Source: Lachnospiraceae bacterium
GTDB lineage: Bacteria; Bacillota; Clostridia; Lachnospirales; Lachnospiraceae
Direction of reading: 5' to 3'
Assembly (NCBI GenBank): GCA_017470935.1
Contig: JAFUXG010000009.1
Location: forward strand, 1 to 42,362
DNA: 42,362 bases
Part shown: positions 25,501 through 33,501 of the stretch, one piece after another
Layout of the letters: each line of letters opens with the position of its first letter
How positions within the stretch are numbered: the stretch's first letter is position 1
Made by a program: the position numbers and the translations under genes
The notes under the pieces: generated by a model
What the model saw: the letters and a program-made list of their open reading frames with translations, nothing else
Databases searched by the model: none
Told to the model about the DNA's origin: nothing

Positions 25501-26922
25501 TTATGAAAACAACCCCTTCTTCACCCTCACGTGAATGCGCGTTAGGAAGCCCTCTCCGTCAGAGGATATGAAACGTACCGTTCCACCAGCTTCCTCAACA
25601 CGCCTCCTGATCCCCGAAAGTCCATTGTTGTCCTTAATAGCCTCACAGCCCCTTCCATCATCACTTATAATAAGATCCAGACAGTCACCCTTAAACTTTA
25701 ATACAATATCCATCCTTGAGGCTCCTGCATACTTCAAAGTATTGGTAATGGATTCTCTTGTACAGTCATATAGCATCCTGGATAAATGAGAATACTGCCC
25801 GCCATCCTCTCCCTTGACCGTAACCTCAACAGGTATCTCCTTCACACGGCCTGCCAGCTGCATTATCCCTTGTGTCACAAGCTCATAGGAGGCTTCCTGC
25901 CTCATCTCATTTATCGCCTCACGAAGCTCCTTAATGCCCTGGCTCGTAAGGGTTCTTGCTTCTGACAGGTATGTTCCTGTCTCCTTGCTGTCTCCCTTAT
26001 CATTTGATACCTGTGCAAGCTTCATGTAGGACTGTATCATTGTAAGGGTGTGCCCTGCCGTGTCGTGCACCTGCTGGGCTATGCGGTTTCTCTCCCTTTC
26101 TAACAGAAGCTTTTCATTGGTTATGGCAAGCTCTCTCTCGAAATCCATAAAATGATATTTCATTGTTGCAAGAAGCACAAGAATAATTGATATACCGAAG
26201 CCAAGGGGTGTAATATCAAAGGTTGAATTCACAAGACCTGACAGATATACGGCATTCAAAAATACCGGAATTAAAACGGAGGCCACTATGAGAAACTGAC
26301 CGTTTTTCGTTGAATCACTTTTTGCCGGCTTCTCCTTTTGCCCGGCAGCTTCAGTTCCTTCCACTTTTTTCTTTTGTACGACAGAATTGTGCTCCTCTAA
26401 ATCCTCACCATTTTCTGTGTCTTCACCATCTCTTTTTCCCGAAGCTTCCCCCATATCAGCATACAGCAGAACCGCTCCCATAACAACAAAAATATAGGTT
26501 GCGATAACATTTGTATAGAAAAACACGCCATGTTCAACTATGTCAAAGTCAAAGCGCTTATAATACATATGAAAGACGGGGCTTGTGATCACCATGAGAT
26601 AATGAAAGGCTGCCACCATCCCCGGAACATATTTCATGACACCACCTTGCTTTTTCCCGGTATATTCACAGGCAAAGCAATACCACAAAGCCCCTATGGC
26701 GCATATACCGATATTGCCGATCACATATGATGTAACAAGCTGCCATGTACTTTCTGACAACAACAGGAAAATCTGGGACATGCACCAGACCACTACAGCG
26801 GCCTGGCAGCCCAGATACATTTTCTTATATCCTTTGTCCGGTACCAGCAGGTACAGTGCCGCCATACTGACAAGCACCGCACCTACCACCAATACATATA
26901 TAATCCCCAATACAAATCCCAT
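25501..26922 (-). CDS. Sensor histidine kinase, NarX/DesK-like with 7TM sensor region
   Basis: A 473-residue kinase. Residues 1 to about 240 carry seven or more hydrophobic helices, interrupted by a charged cytoplasmic insert near residues 168-205. The HisKA_3 dimerisation helix has RNRIAQQVHDTAGHTLTMI with the phospho-His. The ATPase domain shows DCTRESITNTLKYAGASR (N box) and DDGRGCEAIKDNNGLSGIRR (G1 and G2). I start at ATG 26922, preceded by GAGGG about seven bases upstream, rather than the in-frame GTG at 26949, which falls in the hairpin at 26942-26973. It is paired with the response regulator 26 bases downstream. The helix-rich input domain suggests sensing of the membrane or a hydrophobic ligand. 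Confidence 0.92.
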   Translation of the reverse strand: MGFVLGIIYVLVVGAVLVSMAALYLLVPDKGYKKMYLGCQAAVVVWCMSQIFLLLSESTWQLVTSYVIGNIGICAIGALWYCFACEYTGKKQGGVMKYVPGMVAAFHYLMVITSPVFHMYYKRFDFDIVEHGVFFYTNVIATYIFVVMGAVLLYADMGEASGKRDGEDTENGEDLEEHNSVVQKKKVEGTEAAGQKEKPAKSDSTKNGQFLIVASVLIPVFLNAVYLSGLVNSTFDITPLGFGISIILVLLATMKYHFMDFERELAITNEKLLLERERNRIAQQVHDTAGHTLTMIQSYMKLAQVSNDKGDSKETGTYLSEARTLTSQGIKELREAINEMRQEASYELVTQGIMQLAGRVKEIPVEVTVKGEDGGQYSHLSRMLYDCTRESITNTLKYAGASRMDIVLKFKGDCLDLIISDDGRGCEAIKDNNGLSGIRRRVEEAGGTVRFISSDGEGFLTRIHVRVKKGLFS

Positions 26923-26941
26923 ACCACTACCCTCGCACAAC

Positions 26942-26985
26942 AAATCCACTCTGACTTAATACAGAGTGGATTTATTAAGTGTTTT
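26942..26985 (-). terminator. Perfect 12-bp inverted repeat, probable terminator of hepT
   Basis: AAATCCACTCTG (26942-26953) and CAGAGTGGATTT (26962-26973) are perfect complements around an eight-base loop. It starts just past the hepT stop and lies between hepT and the kinase gene on the same strand. The T-rich tract is stronger on the plus strand (ATTAAGTGTTTTTATAT) than on the minus strand (GATTTGTTGTG), so termination of hepT may be partial. Confidence 0.6.
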
Positions 26986-27386
26986 TATATATTTATACTT
27001 TCAATATATTTCTTTATCGCATTAAAAAATATTTCTGCATTTTCTACCTGATCTAATGTGTCTGCCTTAGATACAACATAAAAATCATCATAGTCACTAC
27101 TATTTCTAACTGTAAAAGCATTTTCAATTATATCTGACAATTCAACATCTAATATATTTGTTTTTATATATTTCTCTCTAAAATGAGATATGTTTCCTGT
27201 ATGTCGTTTGAACTCTACTCCTTCTAATGCAATAACACTTCTTATCGAATGATATATACAATAATATGACCTGTTAGCAGCCGCTTTGTAGTCTCCGAGT
27301 CTAATTAAGTCTTTAGCCGTTTTAAGACACTGTTCTGCCTCGGAAAGTCTATATTCACACAAATCACTTCTACTTAAGCTACCCAT
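26985..27386 (-). CDS. hepT: HEPN-domain toxin, HepT-like
   Basis: A 133-residue all-helical HEPN protein. Its helices include a Tyr-rich core (NRSYYCIYHSIRSVIALEGV) typical of the group paired with minimal nucleotidyltransferases. Active HEPN RNases carry RxxxxH; here the matching site reads R-N-S-S-D-Y-D-D, the R..DY form common in this branch, so RNase activity is less certain. It overlaps mntA by eight bases, and its ribosome site GAGGGG lies inside the end of mntA. In the studied HepT-MntA system the nucleotidyltransferase adds AMP units to HepT and silences it. Clearly a two-gene module; the toxic activity is inferred. Confidence 0.85.
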   Translation of the reverse strand: MGSLSRSDLCEYRLSEAEQCLKTAKDLIRLGDYKAAANRSYYCIYHSIRSVIALEGVEFKRHTGNISHFREKYIKTNILDVELSDIIENAFTVRNSSDYDDFYVVSKADTLDQVENAEIFFNAIKKYIESINI

Positions 27387-27717
27387 AGAGCACTATCCCC
27401 TCTCGTTCAACATTTTGATAAAATGGAAGAACATCAAGCCTGTCATAAAAAGAATCCTTATCCTTAATAAAAAGTGAAACCATTATATTATAATCAAGTC
27501 CTATTCTACTGGATAATCTACACATTTTTTTTCTATATTTTGAAATATCTTGTTCGTTGCAATTAAGAAGGAACATTATATCTATATCTGATTCATTATC
27601 ATAATCTCCTCTTGCATATGAGCCATAAAGTACTATTTTACTGATCTTATCACCAAGAAGCTCAATACCACCATCAACAATCTCCTGAGTAAGCTTATTA
27701 ATATTATCAGAAAGCAT
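27379..27717 (-). CDS. mntA: MNT-domain nucleotidyltransferase antitoxin, MntA-like
   Basis: A 112-residue minimal nucleotidyltransferase with the signature GSYARGDYDNESDIDIMF (GSx10DxD, both catalytic Asp present) and a third acidic position in GLDYNIMV. It has no other domain. It is the first gene of the pair, with GGGAG before its ATG. By analogy with MntA it would polyadenylylate HepT. Both genes are more AT-rich than their neighbours and sit beside an array of palindromic repeats, which is consistent with acquisition as a mobile module. Confidence 0.88.
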   Translation of the reverse strand: MLSDNINKLTQEIVDGGIELLGDKISKIVLYGSYARGDYDNESDIDIMFLLNCNEQDISKYRKKMCRLSSRIGLDYNIMVSLFIKDKDSFYDRLDVLPFYQNVEREGIVLYG

Positions 27718-27763
27718 ATTATCAACTCCCTTCTACTACAATTCATAATTCCATCAAATATAA

Positions 27764-27858
27764 TATATCATGCCGCCTAGCGGCTCCATGTGGTCATTCG
27801 CAAAATATCCGATTTTGCACGCAAGCGTGCAAATCGGCTGCTTTGCTCATTATATCAT
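27764..27858. repeat. Palindromic element, copy A (87-bp period)
   Basis: TATATCAT at 27764-27771 recurs at 27851-27858, a period of 87. The left part holds GCCGCCTAGCGGC, a small palindrome. The right half is a strong hairpin at 27809-27837 (CCGATTTTGCACGC with GCGTGCAAATCGG). It lies in the 253-base gap between mntA and the 27971 membrane protein, and that gap is filled mainly by this element and the next one. Confidence 0.88.
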
Positions 27859-27951
27859 GTCAACTAAATTCGCACTTCGTGCTCATTAAGGTGCCAGATA
27901 TAAGTTCTACTAAGGTTCGCTTTGCTCACCAAGTAGAAACTATTATATCAC
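27851..27951. repeat. Adjacent related palindromic unit (93-bp period)
   Basis: Immediately after copy A, TATATCAT (27851-27858) is followed 93 bases later by TATATCAC (27944-27951). The unit has its own hairpins (GCACTTCGTGC, and AGTTCTACT near 27904 with AGTAGAAACT near 27931), plus TTCGCTTTGCTCACC, which resembles the right end of copy A. It appears to be a second, different member placed head to tail and sharing the boundary word. Confidence 0.6.
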
Positions 27952-27970
27952 AAAACAAACAATATATAAA

Positions 27971-29515
27971 CTATAAATCTGATAAATCATGTCCTTCCTT
28001 TTCCTTCTTGATGGCGATCCCCACAAGCACAACACCTGCTATGAAGAGATATACCCACCACTCGATGGAAAGCCAGAACTCTCTGGTAAGATAAAGTGCA
28101 AGGAGTGACAGTGTAGCCGATGAAGCGATAACATACTCTCTGTGATTCTTAATTGCTGCCACCACAAGCATTACGATACCTGCTATTCCAAGGAACATAA
28201 GGCAGATAAGCTCCTCTACTGCAAGATTGTGTAACAAAAGTACAAGCAGTGTAACGCATGTGAGTATGAACTGTGCCATGCGGATTCCCTTTGCCTTATC
28301 ATACCAAATGATTCCCAAAAGAACAATCCCTGCACCGAAGAAAAGACTTCCTGCCTCTACCGCAAAATAATCAAGGTCCAATGCTGCAACAAGGAATAAT
28401 GCTGCAAGTTCACCGAAGAATAAGGTGAATGTCTTCATGATCCGCTTTGCTGTATCATTTACTATCACAGAATCAACAGATGCAAATATGAATGCGAACA
28501 TGACAGAGCTTGCCATTGCCGCTAAGTATAATATATCCCATGAAAGACTATGGAACCATTCTGTCTTTGCTAACGCAAATAATGAAACCTCAAGTAACAC
28601 CATAAGTCCGTGAACAACCGCAAGCTTAACATACTTATCTCCTCTTTCCCTGTACCACATTACACCTAAGCTTATTGCGGATGCCGTGGCATAAGGCACA
28701 AGTGAATATAAATGAACATTGTCATGCTTCCATGTTTCAAAGCCTGCAAATATCTGACAAAGCACTGACAGCCAGTTAACTGCCAGCACCATAGCGGTAA
28801 GCTCCACTCTTTCAAGAAGTACCATTAAGATAAGGTCAATTATAAATGCTGCAAAGAGCCACCATTTAAACACATCACTGTTAAAACTTACATCATACAT
28901 AAATTTATGCAGCTCACAAACAAAATAAGTATTTGTCGCTAAAAGCCCTATGCTCTGTGCAATTCTGTACCCGATATGCTCTGTTTCCTTATACTTAAAT
29001 GTTATAATAAGTGTAAGTGCAACAAGGGGAATAACGCCTGCCAAATCATTAACGCTTGCATCAAACACAAGGAAAAACATTACTGTCAATATGGTCGAAA
29101 GAATCCCGAAATCCCACACCTTTCTCTCCTTAAAGAATCGATATGCAATTCCTATTCCCGCTGCAAACAGTCCCCACATTGCCCGGTCTGCGTTATTAAA
29201 GGTATTAGAAACACCAATGTAATCAATGTATCCGTTCACCGTGTCCCAGCCACCTAAGAATGATACAGTAACGAAGCCTGTTCCTGCTGACGCCAGGTAG
29301 TACAGTGCATGCTCTGTCTTTGTAAGAATCCCTTTTTCCCTAAGCTTCCATGTTACCACATAAAGTCCTGCCACTACGCATGTGAGTATCATCTGTTTTC
29401 CTGTCTCGGATAAATGCTGCCACGCTGATGTGACGAAGATACTGCCGGCTATCAAAATGAATATGACGCCTACCACCAGCAATAATGTTGAAATTTGATT
29501 TTTCTTCTTTTCCAT
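27971..29515 (-). CDS. Polytopic membrane protein, DUF2157-like
   Basis: A 514-residue protein consisting almost wholly of hydrophobic helices (about 16-18). The N-terminus (STLLLVVGVIFILIAGSIFV, then TSAWQHLSETGKQMIL) resembles the start of DUF2157-type membrane proteins, which in Lachnospiraceae are often large and uncharacterised. Charged cytoplasmic residues close the C-terminus (KKEKEGHDLSDL). There is no catalytic motif I can name. I start at ATG 29515, with GAGAGGTG six bases upstream. The frame continues ten codons further without support. No function is assigned. Confidence 0.72.
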   Translation of the reverse strand: MEKKKNQISTLLLVVGVIFILIAGSIFVTSAWQHLSETGKQMILTCVVAGLYVVTWKLREKGILTKTEHALYYLASAGTGFVTVSFLGGWDTVNGYIDYIGVSNTFNNADRAMWGLFAAGIGIAYRFFKERKVWDFGILSTILTVMFFLVFDASVNDLAGVIPLVALTLIITFKYKETEHIGYRIAQSIGLLATNTYFVCELHKFMYDVSFNSDVFKWWLFAAFIIDLILMVLLERVELTAMVLAVNWLSVLCQIFAGFETWKHDNVHLYSLVPYATASAISLGVMWYRERGDKYVKLAVVHGLMVLLEVSLFALAKTEWFHSLSWDILYLAAMASSVMFAFIFASVDSVIVNDTAKRIMKTFTLFFGELAALFLVAALDLDYFAVEAGSLFFGAGIVLLGIIWYDKAKGIRMAQFILTCVTLLVLLLHNLAVEELICLMFLGIAGIVMLVVAAIKNHREYVIASSATLSLLALYLTREFWLSIEWWVYLFIAGVVLVGIAIKKEKEGHDLSDL

Positions 29516-29687
29516 AACGAACACCTCTCTCTTATCTTTACACACTGCATGTCGAGCCTATAGGGAATGCTTATACACTCTTAATTACATATTACCTGTA
29601 AGTGCTTCACATGCATTTCATTCTTTGTTCTGATATTAATATACAAAATGCGGCGTCCATTTGTTAGATGTCATTTGTCACAACAGG

Positions 29688-29731
29688 ACATAAAAAGAGA
29701 GTGACATTTGTCACTTTCACAAATGCCACTC
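29688..29731 (-). terminator. Rho-independent terminator of the copper operon
   Basis: On the minus strand GAGTG-G-CATTTGT and ACAAATG-T-CACTC (plus 29699-29731) form a 13-bp stem with one mismatch and a seven-base loop, followed by TCTTTTTATG. It lies 34 bases beyond the copA stop. A second TGTCATTTGTCAC word just beyond it (29669) looks like a partial copy of the stem. The rest of 29516-29764 holds nothing clear. Confidence 0.88.
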
Positions 29732-29764
29732 CAGCTTTAAATGAAATATTATCATGTCCAAAGA

Positions 29765-29974
29765 TCAAGCCACAGAAACAACAGTATAATCCTTGTCCTC
29801 AACAGCCTTCTTAAGCACATCATCAGCAACCTCTGCAGAAAGTGAAACCTCTGCCGTTCCCTTCTCATGACTTACAACTGCCTCTGCCACACCGTCAATT
29901 GCCTCCAAGGCCTTCTTGACAGTTGCCTCACAGTGTCCACACATCATACCCTCGATTTTCATTGTCTTACTCAT
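29765..29974 (-). CDS. copZ: Internal in-frame start for a free CopZ copper chaperone (69 aa)
   Basis: Inside the copA frame the sequence AATAAGGAGGACATTATT stands directly before ATG 29974. This is a near-perfect ribosome site at normal spacing. Starting there gives a 69-residue protein (MSKTMKIEGMMCGHCEATV...) of the usual CopZ length, with MxCxxC copper ligands and the ferredoxin-like fold pattern. The Asn-rich linker before it reads like a translated intergenic spacer. The locus may therefore make both a long CopA-CopZ and a free CopZ. Internal initiation is inferred from the site; it has not been shown. Confidence 0.7.
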   Translation of the reverse strand: MSKTMKIEGMMCGHCEATVKKALEAIDGVAEAVVSHEKGTAEVSLSAEVADDVLKKAVEDKDYTVVSVA

Positions 29975-32659
29975 AATAATGTCCTCCTTATTTATTATAT
30001 TATTTCTTTCATCATTATTATTGTTTGTCTCGTCCAAATGTATATTATCATTACCACTTTTCTTTGGATTGTTCATCTGTGCATTATTTGATTCTGAGTA
30101 ATCACTATCCATTGCAAGCTTACGCCCATCAGCATTTGCCTTATCTATATGCTCCTTCGTCTCCGGCTCTGTCTTCCCATGCAGCTTTACCAAATTAAGC
30201 CTTAGGGCATTAGTCACCACACAGAAGCTTGATAGGCTCATTGCCGCCGCACCAAACATAGGATTAAGCTGCCAGCCAAAAAGCGGAATCCACACTCCCG
30301 CTGCCAGAGGGATTCCTATAACATTATATATAAATGCCCAGAAAAGATTCTCATGTATATTTCTAAGGGTCGCCCGGCCAAGGGTCACAGCATCCACCAC
30401 ATCCATCAGGCTGCTCTTCATCAGCACCACATCCGCTGCATCCATGGCAATATCCGTTCCGGCACCGATAGCAATCCCAACATCAGCTCTTGTAAGGGCA
30501 GGAGCATCATTTATTCCGTCACCCACCATTGCGGTCTTCCCCTGTTCCATAAGCTCTCTTATCCTGCTCTCCTTGCCATCAGGAAGCACTCCTGCAATGA
30601 CCTCACTGACACCTGCCTGTTCTCCTATTGCCCTTGCGCTCTCCTCGTTGTCACCTGTTATCATCACAACCTTGATACCCATATCCTTAAGACAGGCTAT
30701 GGCCTCACAGCTATCCTCCCTAATAACATCTGCCACAGCTATTATGCCCATAAATGTATCATTTCTTGCAAATAAAAGTGGTGTTTTGCCCTGGGATGAA
30801 AGCTCATGCAGCTTATTCCTTATATCATCTGATAATGTATTTTCAATTCTTCCTTCAACCGCTATATCTTTTCCCACTATAGACGGATTGTTATTATCTG
30901 ATGTTGTATTGATTTCACCTTTACCGTTCAAAAGCACTCTAGAAATAAATGCTGCATTGCCGCCATATATATCTGCTCCCTTCCACCTTCCCTTAAGGCC
31001 GTTGCCGGGAAGCGCCTGGAAATCTGTGACTTTACCAAGATGTTCATTCAATGCACATATATCTTGTCCGTCACACATTTCATTGCTATTGGAAGAATCC
31101 ATCATGGTATCATTATTATTAGCTGTACAAAATTCGTCAACACTATCATCATCTAAAACTCTATCATATCTATTCTTCAAGTATGACCGGCCATACTCAA
31201 TGACCGCATGTGCCAGCGGATGTTCACTTAAGTCTTCAAGGGCACATGCAAGCTCCACCAGCTCCTTTTCGGTCACTTTCTCCGCAGGGATTACATCCGT
31301 AACCTTAGGCTCGCCCTTTGTAATAGTCCCTGTTTTATCAAGAGCAACCATACGCACACGTCCTGCCGCCTCCAAGGACGCAGCGGTCTTATATAGTATT
31401 CCATGCCTTGCACCAACACCGTTACCCACCATAATGGCAACAGGCGTTGCCAGACCCAGAGCACACGGACAGCTTATTACGAGCACCGATATTCCTCTTG
31501 CAAGTGCAAAGCCGATCTCCCTGCCAAGCAGCAGCCAGGCCACAGTGGTTATCACCGCAAGGGTTATGACTGTAGGAACAAATATACCCGACACCTTATC
31601 TGCAACCTTGGCGATAGGCGCCTTGGTGGCAGCCGCATCCTGTACCATACGGATGATCTGTGAAAGCGTAGTATCCTCTCCCACCCTTACTGCCTGACAT
31701 TTCATAAAGCCGGATTGATTGATAGTTGCGGCAGATACACTATCTCCCACCTGCTTATCAACAGGTATGCTCTCTCCTGTAAGGGCAGCTTCATTCACAG
31801 CTGAATATCCTTCCACCACCACTCCGTCAACAGGAATATTATCTCCGGGACGCACCACAAAGATGTCACCTTCATTTACATCCTCAACAGGTACCTCGCA
31901 CTCTGCTCCATCCCTTACAACAACCGCCGTCTTAGGTGCCAATCTCATAAGTCCCTTAAGTGCATCCGTGGTCTTGCCCTTGGATCTTGCCTCTAACATC
32001 TTTCCCACAGTAATAAGTGTCAGGATCATTGCCGCCGACTCAAAATAGAACTCATCCATAAATGACATGACCTTGTCGGCATCACCCTCAACCTGTGCCC
32101 AGCTCATAGCATACAAGGCATAAGTGCTGTATATAAATGCCGCAGAAGCTCCCAGTGCCACCAGAGTATCCATGTTAGGTGCGCCATGCATAAGGCTTGT
32201 AAAGCCACTCCTGAAGAACTTCTGATTGATTACCATGATCACAATTGTCAGCAGCATCTGGGTCAGCCCCATAGCCACATGGTTACCATCCATAAATGCA
32301 GGAAGCTTCCATCCGAACATCATATGTCCCATGGATATATACATGAGCATTGCAAGGAATACAAGAGAGCTTATTAGCCTCTTCTTAAGCAGCGGCGTCT
32401 CCTTATCCTCAAGCATAGCCTCCTCTTCCGCATGGGAGACAGCAGACTTTTTGTCCGTGGTTAATTTTCTTGATGCACCATATCCCGCCTTCTCTACGGC
32501 AGCTATAATATCCTCAGGCCTTGCCGTACCCTCAACCCCCATGGAGTTAGTCAGCAGGCTTACTGAACAGGAATCCACTCCCTCCACAGAAGAAACAGCC
32601 TTCTCAACCCTGGCGCTGCAGGCTGCACAGCTCATACCGGTTACAATGTATTGTTCCAT
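29765..32659 (-). CDS. copA: Copper-exporting P1B-type ATPase fused to a CopZ-like domain
   Basis: A 964-residue membrane pump that exports Cu(I) using ATP. Residues 1-70 are a heavy-metal domain (GMSCAACS). The membrane region follows, with the ion motif SCPCALGLATP near residue 397. The ATPase part has DKTGTITKGEP (phosphorylated Asp near 438), SEHPLAHAV, and MVGDGINDAPALTRADVG. The nucleotide domain holds two Asn/Ser-rich insertions. After the last membrane helices comes an Asn-rich linker (about 840-895) and a second metal domain (GMMCGHCEA) that is a whole CopZ. AGGGGA precedes ATG 32659. It is the second gene of the csoR operon, 25 bases after csoR. Typical CopA lacks the C-terminal CopZ. 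Confidence 0.95.
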   Translation of the reverse strand: MEQYIVTGMSCAACSARVEKAVSSVEGVDSCSVSLLTNSMGVEGTARPEDIIAAVEKAGYGASRKLTTDKKSAVSHAEEEAMLEDKETPLLKKRLISSLVFLAMLMYISMGHMMFGWKLPAFMDGNHVAMGLTQMLLTIVIMVINQKFFRSGFTSLMHGAPNMDTLVALGASAAFIYSTYALYAMSWAQVEGDADKVMSFMDEFYFESAAMILTLITVGKMLEARSKGKTTDALKGLMRLAPKTAVVVRDGAECEVPVEDVNEGDIFVVRPGDNIPVDGVVVEGYSAVNEAALTGESIPVDKQVGDSVSAATINQSGFMKCQAVRVGEDTTLSQIIRMVQDAAATKAPIAKVADKVSGIFVPTVITLAVITTVAWLLLGREIGFALARGISVLVISCPCALGLATPVAIMVGNGVGARHGILYKTAASLEAAGRVRMVALDKTGTITKGEPKVTDVIPAEKVTEKELVELACALEDLSEHPLAHAVIEYGRSYLKNRYDRVLDDDSVDEFCTANNNDTMMDSSNSNEMCDGQDICALNEHLGKVTDFQALPGNGLKGRWKGADIYGGNAAFISRVLLNGKGEINTTSDNNNPSIVGKDIAVEGRIENTLSDDIRNKLHELSSQGKTPLLFARNDTFMGIIAVADVIREDSCEAIACLKDMGIKVVMITGDNEESARAIGEQAGVSEVIAGVLPDGKESRIRELMEQGKTAMVGDGINDAPALTRADVGIAIGAGTDIAMDAADVVLMKSSLMDVVDAVTLGRATLRNIHENLFWAFIYNVIGIPLAAGVWIPLFGWQLNPMFGAAAMSLSSFCVVTNALRLNLVKLHGKTEPETKEHIDKANADGRKLAMDSDYSESNNAQMNNPKKSGNDNIHLDETNNNNDERNNIINKEDIIMSKTMKIEGMMCGHCEATVKKALEAIDGVAEAVVSHEKGTAEVSLSAEVADDVLKKAVEDKDYTVVSVA

Positions 32660-32684
32660 GATAATATCCCCTTTAATTCTTTTC

Positions 32685-32990
32685 TTACTTCATCATCTTT
32701 CCAATTAGGGCAACCAGCTCATCTATGGTTTCATCCTTGCCCTCTCTTATGTCTTCTGCAACACAGGTCTTTATATGATTAGAAAGCAGCTCCTTATTAA
32801 ATGCATTCATTGCTGCGGTCACTGCCGCTGACTGTACAAGTATGTCAGTACAGTATGCACTCTCCTCCACCATACGTCTGATTCCTCTAATCTGTCCCTC
32901 AATGCGACTCAGCCTGTTGATAAGCTTCTTATATTCATCCGGTGTGCGCTCCTTTGTTCTGGCGCAGTGACAGCATTTCTCTTCTTCCAT
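32685..32990 (-). CDS. csoR: Copper-sensing repressor CsoR
   Basis: A 101-residue DUF156 repressor that leaves DNA when Cu(I) binds. The Cys-His-Cys copper ligands are present: Cys in EESAYCTDILVQ, and His and Cys in SNHIKTCV. The N-terminus has an additional CCHCAR cluster. Start at ATG 32990 (MEEEKCCHC) because GGAGGAG lies six bases upstream; the frame runs 26 codons further without support. It precedes copA and has a matching operator in its own promoter, so the operon is autoregulated. Confidence 0.95.
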   Translation of the reverse strand: MEEEKCCHCARTKERTPDEYKKLINRLSRIEGQIRGIRRMVEESAYCTDILVQSAAVTAAMNAFNKELLSNHIKTCVAEDIREGKDETIDELVALIGKMMK

Positions 32991-33092
32991 CGCAATCTCC
33001 TCCAAAAAATGTCTTGTAGTACTTCTGTTATTCAGTATTATAAATATTACTATATCAAGTGTCTCCAATTTCTATTCATATAAACTGTACAT

Positions 33093-33121
33093 ATTATATA
33101 CCCCCTCGGGGTATATTGCAA
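33093..33121 (-). promoter_or_regulatory. csoR-copA promoter with CsoR operator in its spacer
   Basis: On the minus strand TTGCAA (plus 33116-33121) and TATAAT (plus 33093-33098) are exactly 17 bases apart. The spacer is almost entirely a perfect palindrome, ATATACCCC-CTC-GGGGTATAT (33096-33116), of the CsoR box type. A bound repressor would cover the spacer and part of both promoter elements. Confidence 0.88.
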
Positions 33122-33200
33122 GTAAAAAATAAAGCCAGCCCAAAAGCCAACGTCACTTAGTTAAGCATCCTACTATTAAGTTAAGAACTTCCCATTAAAT

Positions 33201-33228
33201 AGGGTATGTACCTTTCGATACATACCCT
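33201..33228 (-). terminator. Hairpin, possible terminator of the toxin-antitoxin module
   Basis: AGGGTATGTA (33201-33210) pairs perfectly with TACATACCCT (33219-33228) around an eight-base loop. It lies downstream of the 33300 gene on its strand, followed there only by the weak tract TATTTAAT. The remaining sequence between 33122 and 33299 holds nothing I recognise. Confidence 0.55.
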
Positions 33229-33299
33229 TTATAAGTATTTCAGAAAATACACCATGCTTTTCTGCATCTCATTCACGGATAACCTCTTTAATTTCACTT

Positions 33300-33485
33300 C
33301 TATGCCTTTTCGCGCAGTTTTCTATTCCTCTCCTGAACAGCTTTACGAATCTTCTCACCCATGGTTTTAGAAATTGGAGGGCAATCTTCATCATACACAA
33401 CAGGCATATCAGCGGCTCTACGAATTTCTTCAATTTGCTCCTGCGTTGGTCGCTCCCACGGATATAAAGTCTTTTCAACCATCAT
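33300..33485 (-). CDS. Small protein, third gene of the HigBA-like module (61 aa)
   Basis: A 61-residue frame with GGAGATTATT before ATG 33485. The product contains LYPWERPTQEQIEEI and VYDEDCPPISKTMGEKIRKA, with a highly basic C-terminus, and has no membrane segment. The Pro/Cys patch DEDCPP recalls short proteins found near toxin-antitoxin genes, but I do not recognise a family. It follows the XRE antitoxin by 16 bases on the same strand and is probably co-transcribed. An overlapping frame at 33269-33478 was judged a shadow. Confidence 0.6.
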   Translation of the reverse strand: MMVEKTLYPWERPTQEQIEEIRRAADMPVVYDEDCPPISKTMGEKIRKAVQERNRKLREKA

Positions 33486-33501
33486 AATAATCTCCTAATC
33501 G

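Noticed and set aside
29535-29570. CATGTCG-GCCTAT-GG resemblance to the left end of the palindromic element
   Set aside because: Only about a dozen bases match and no right end or hairpin follows.
33269-33478. Overlapping 69-codon minus-strand frame
   Set aside because: It overlaps the 33300-33485 frame, which has the better ribosome site and a more protein-like composition.
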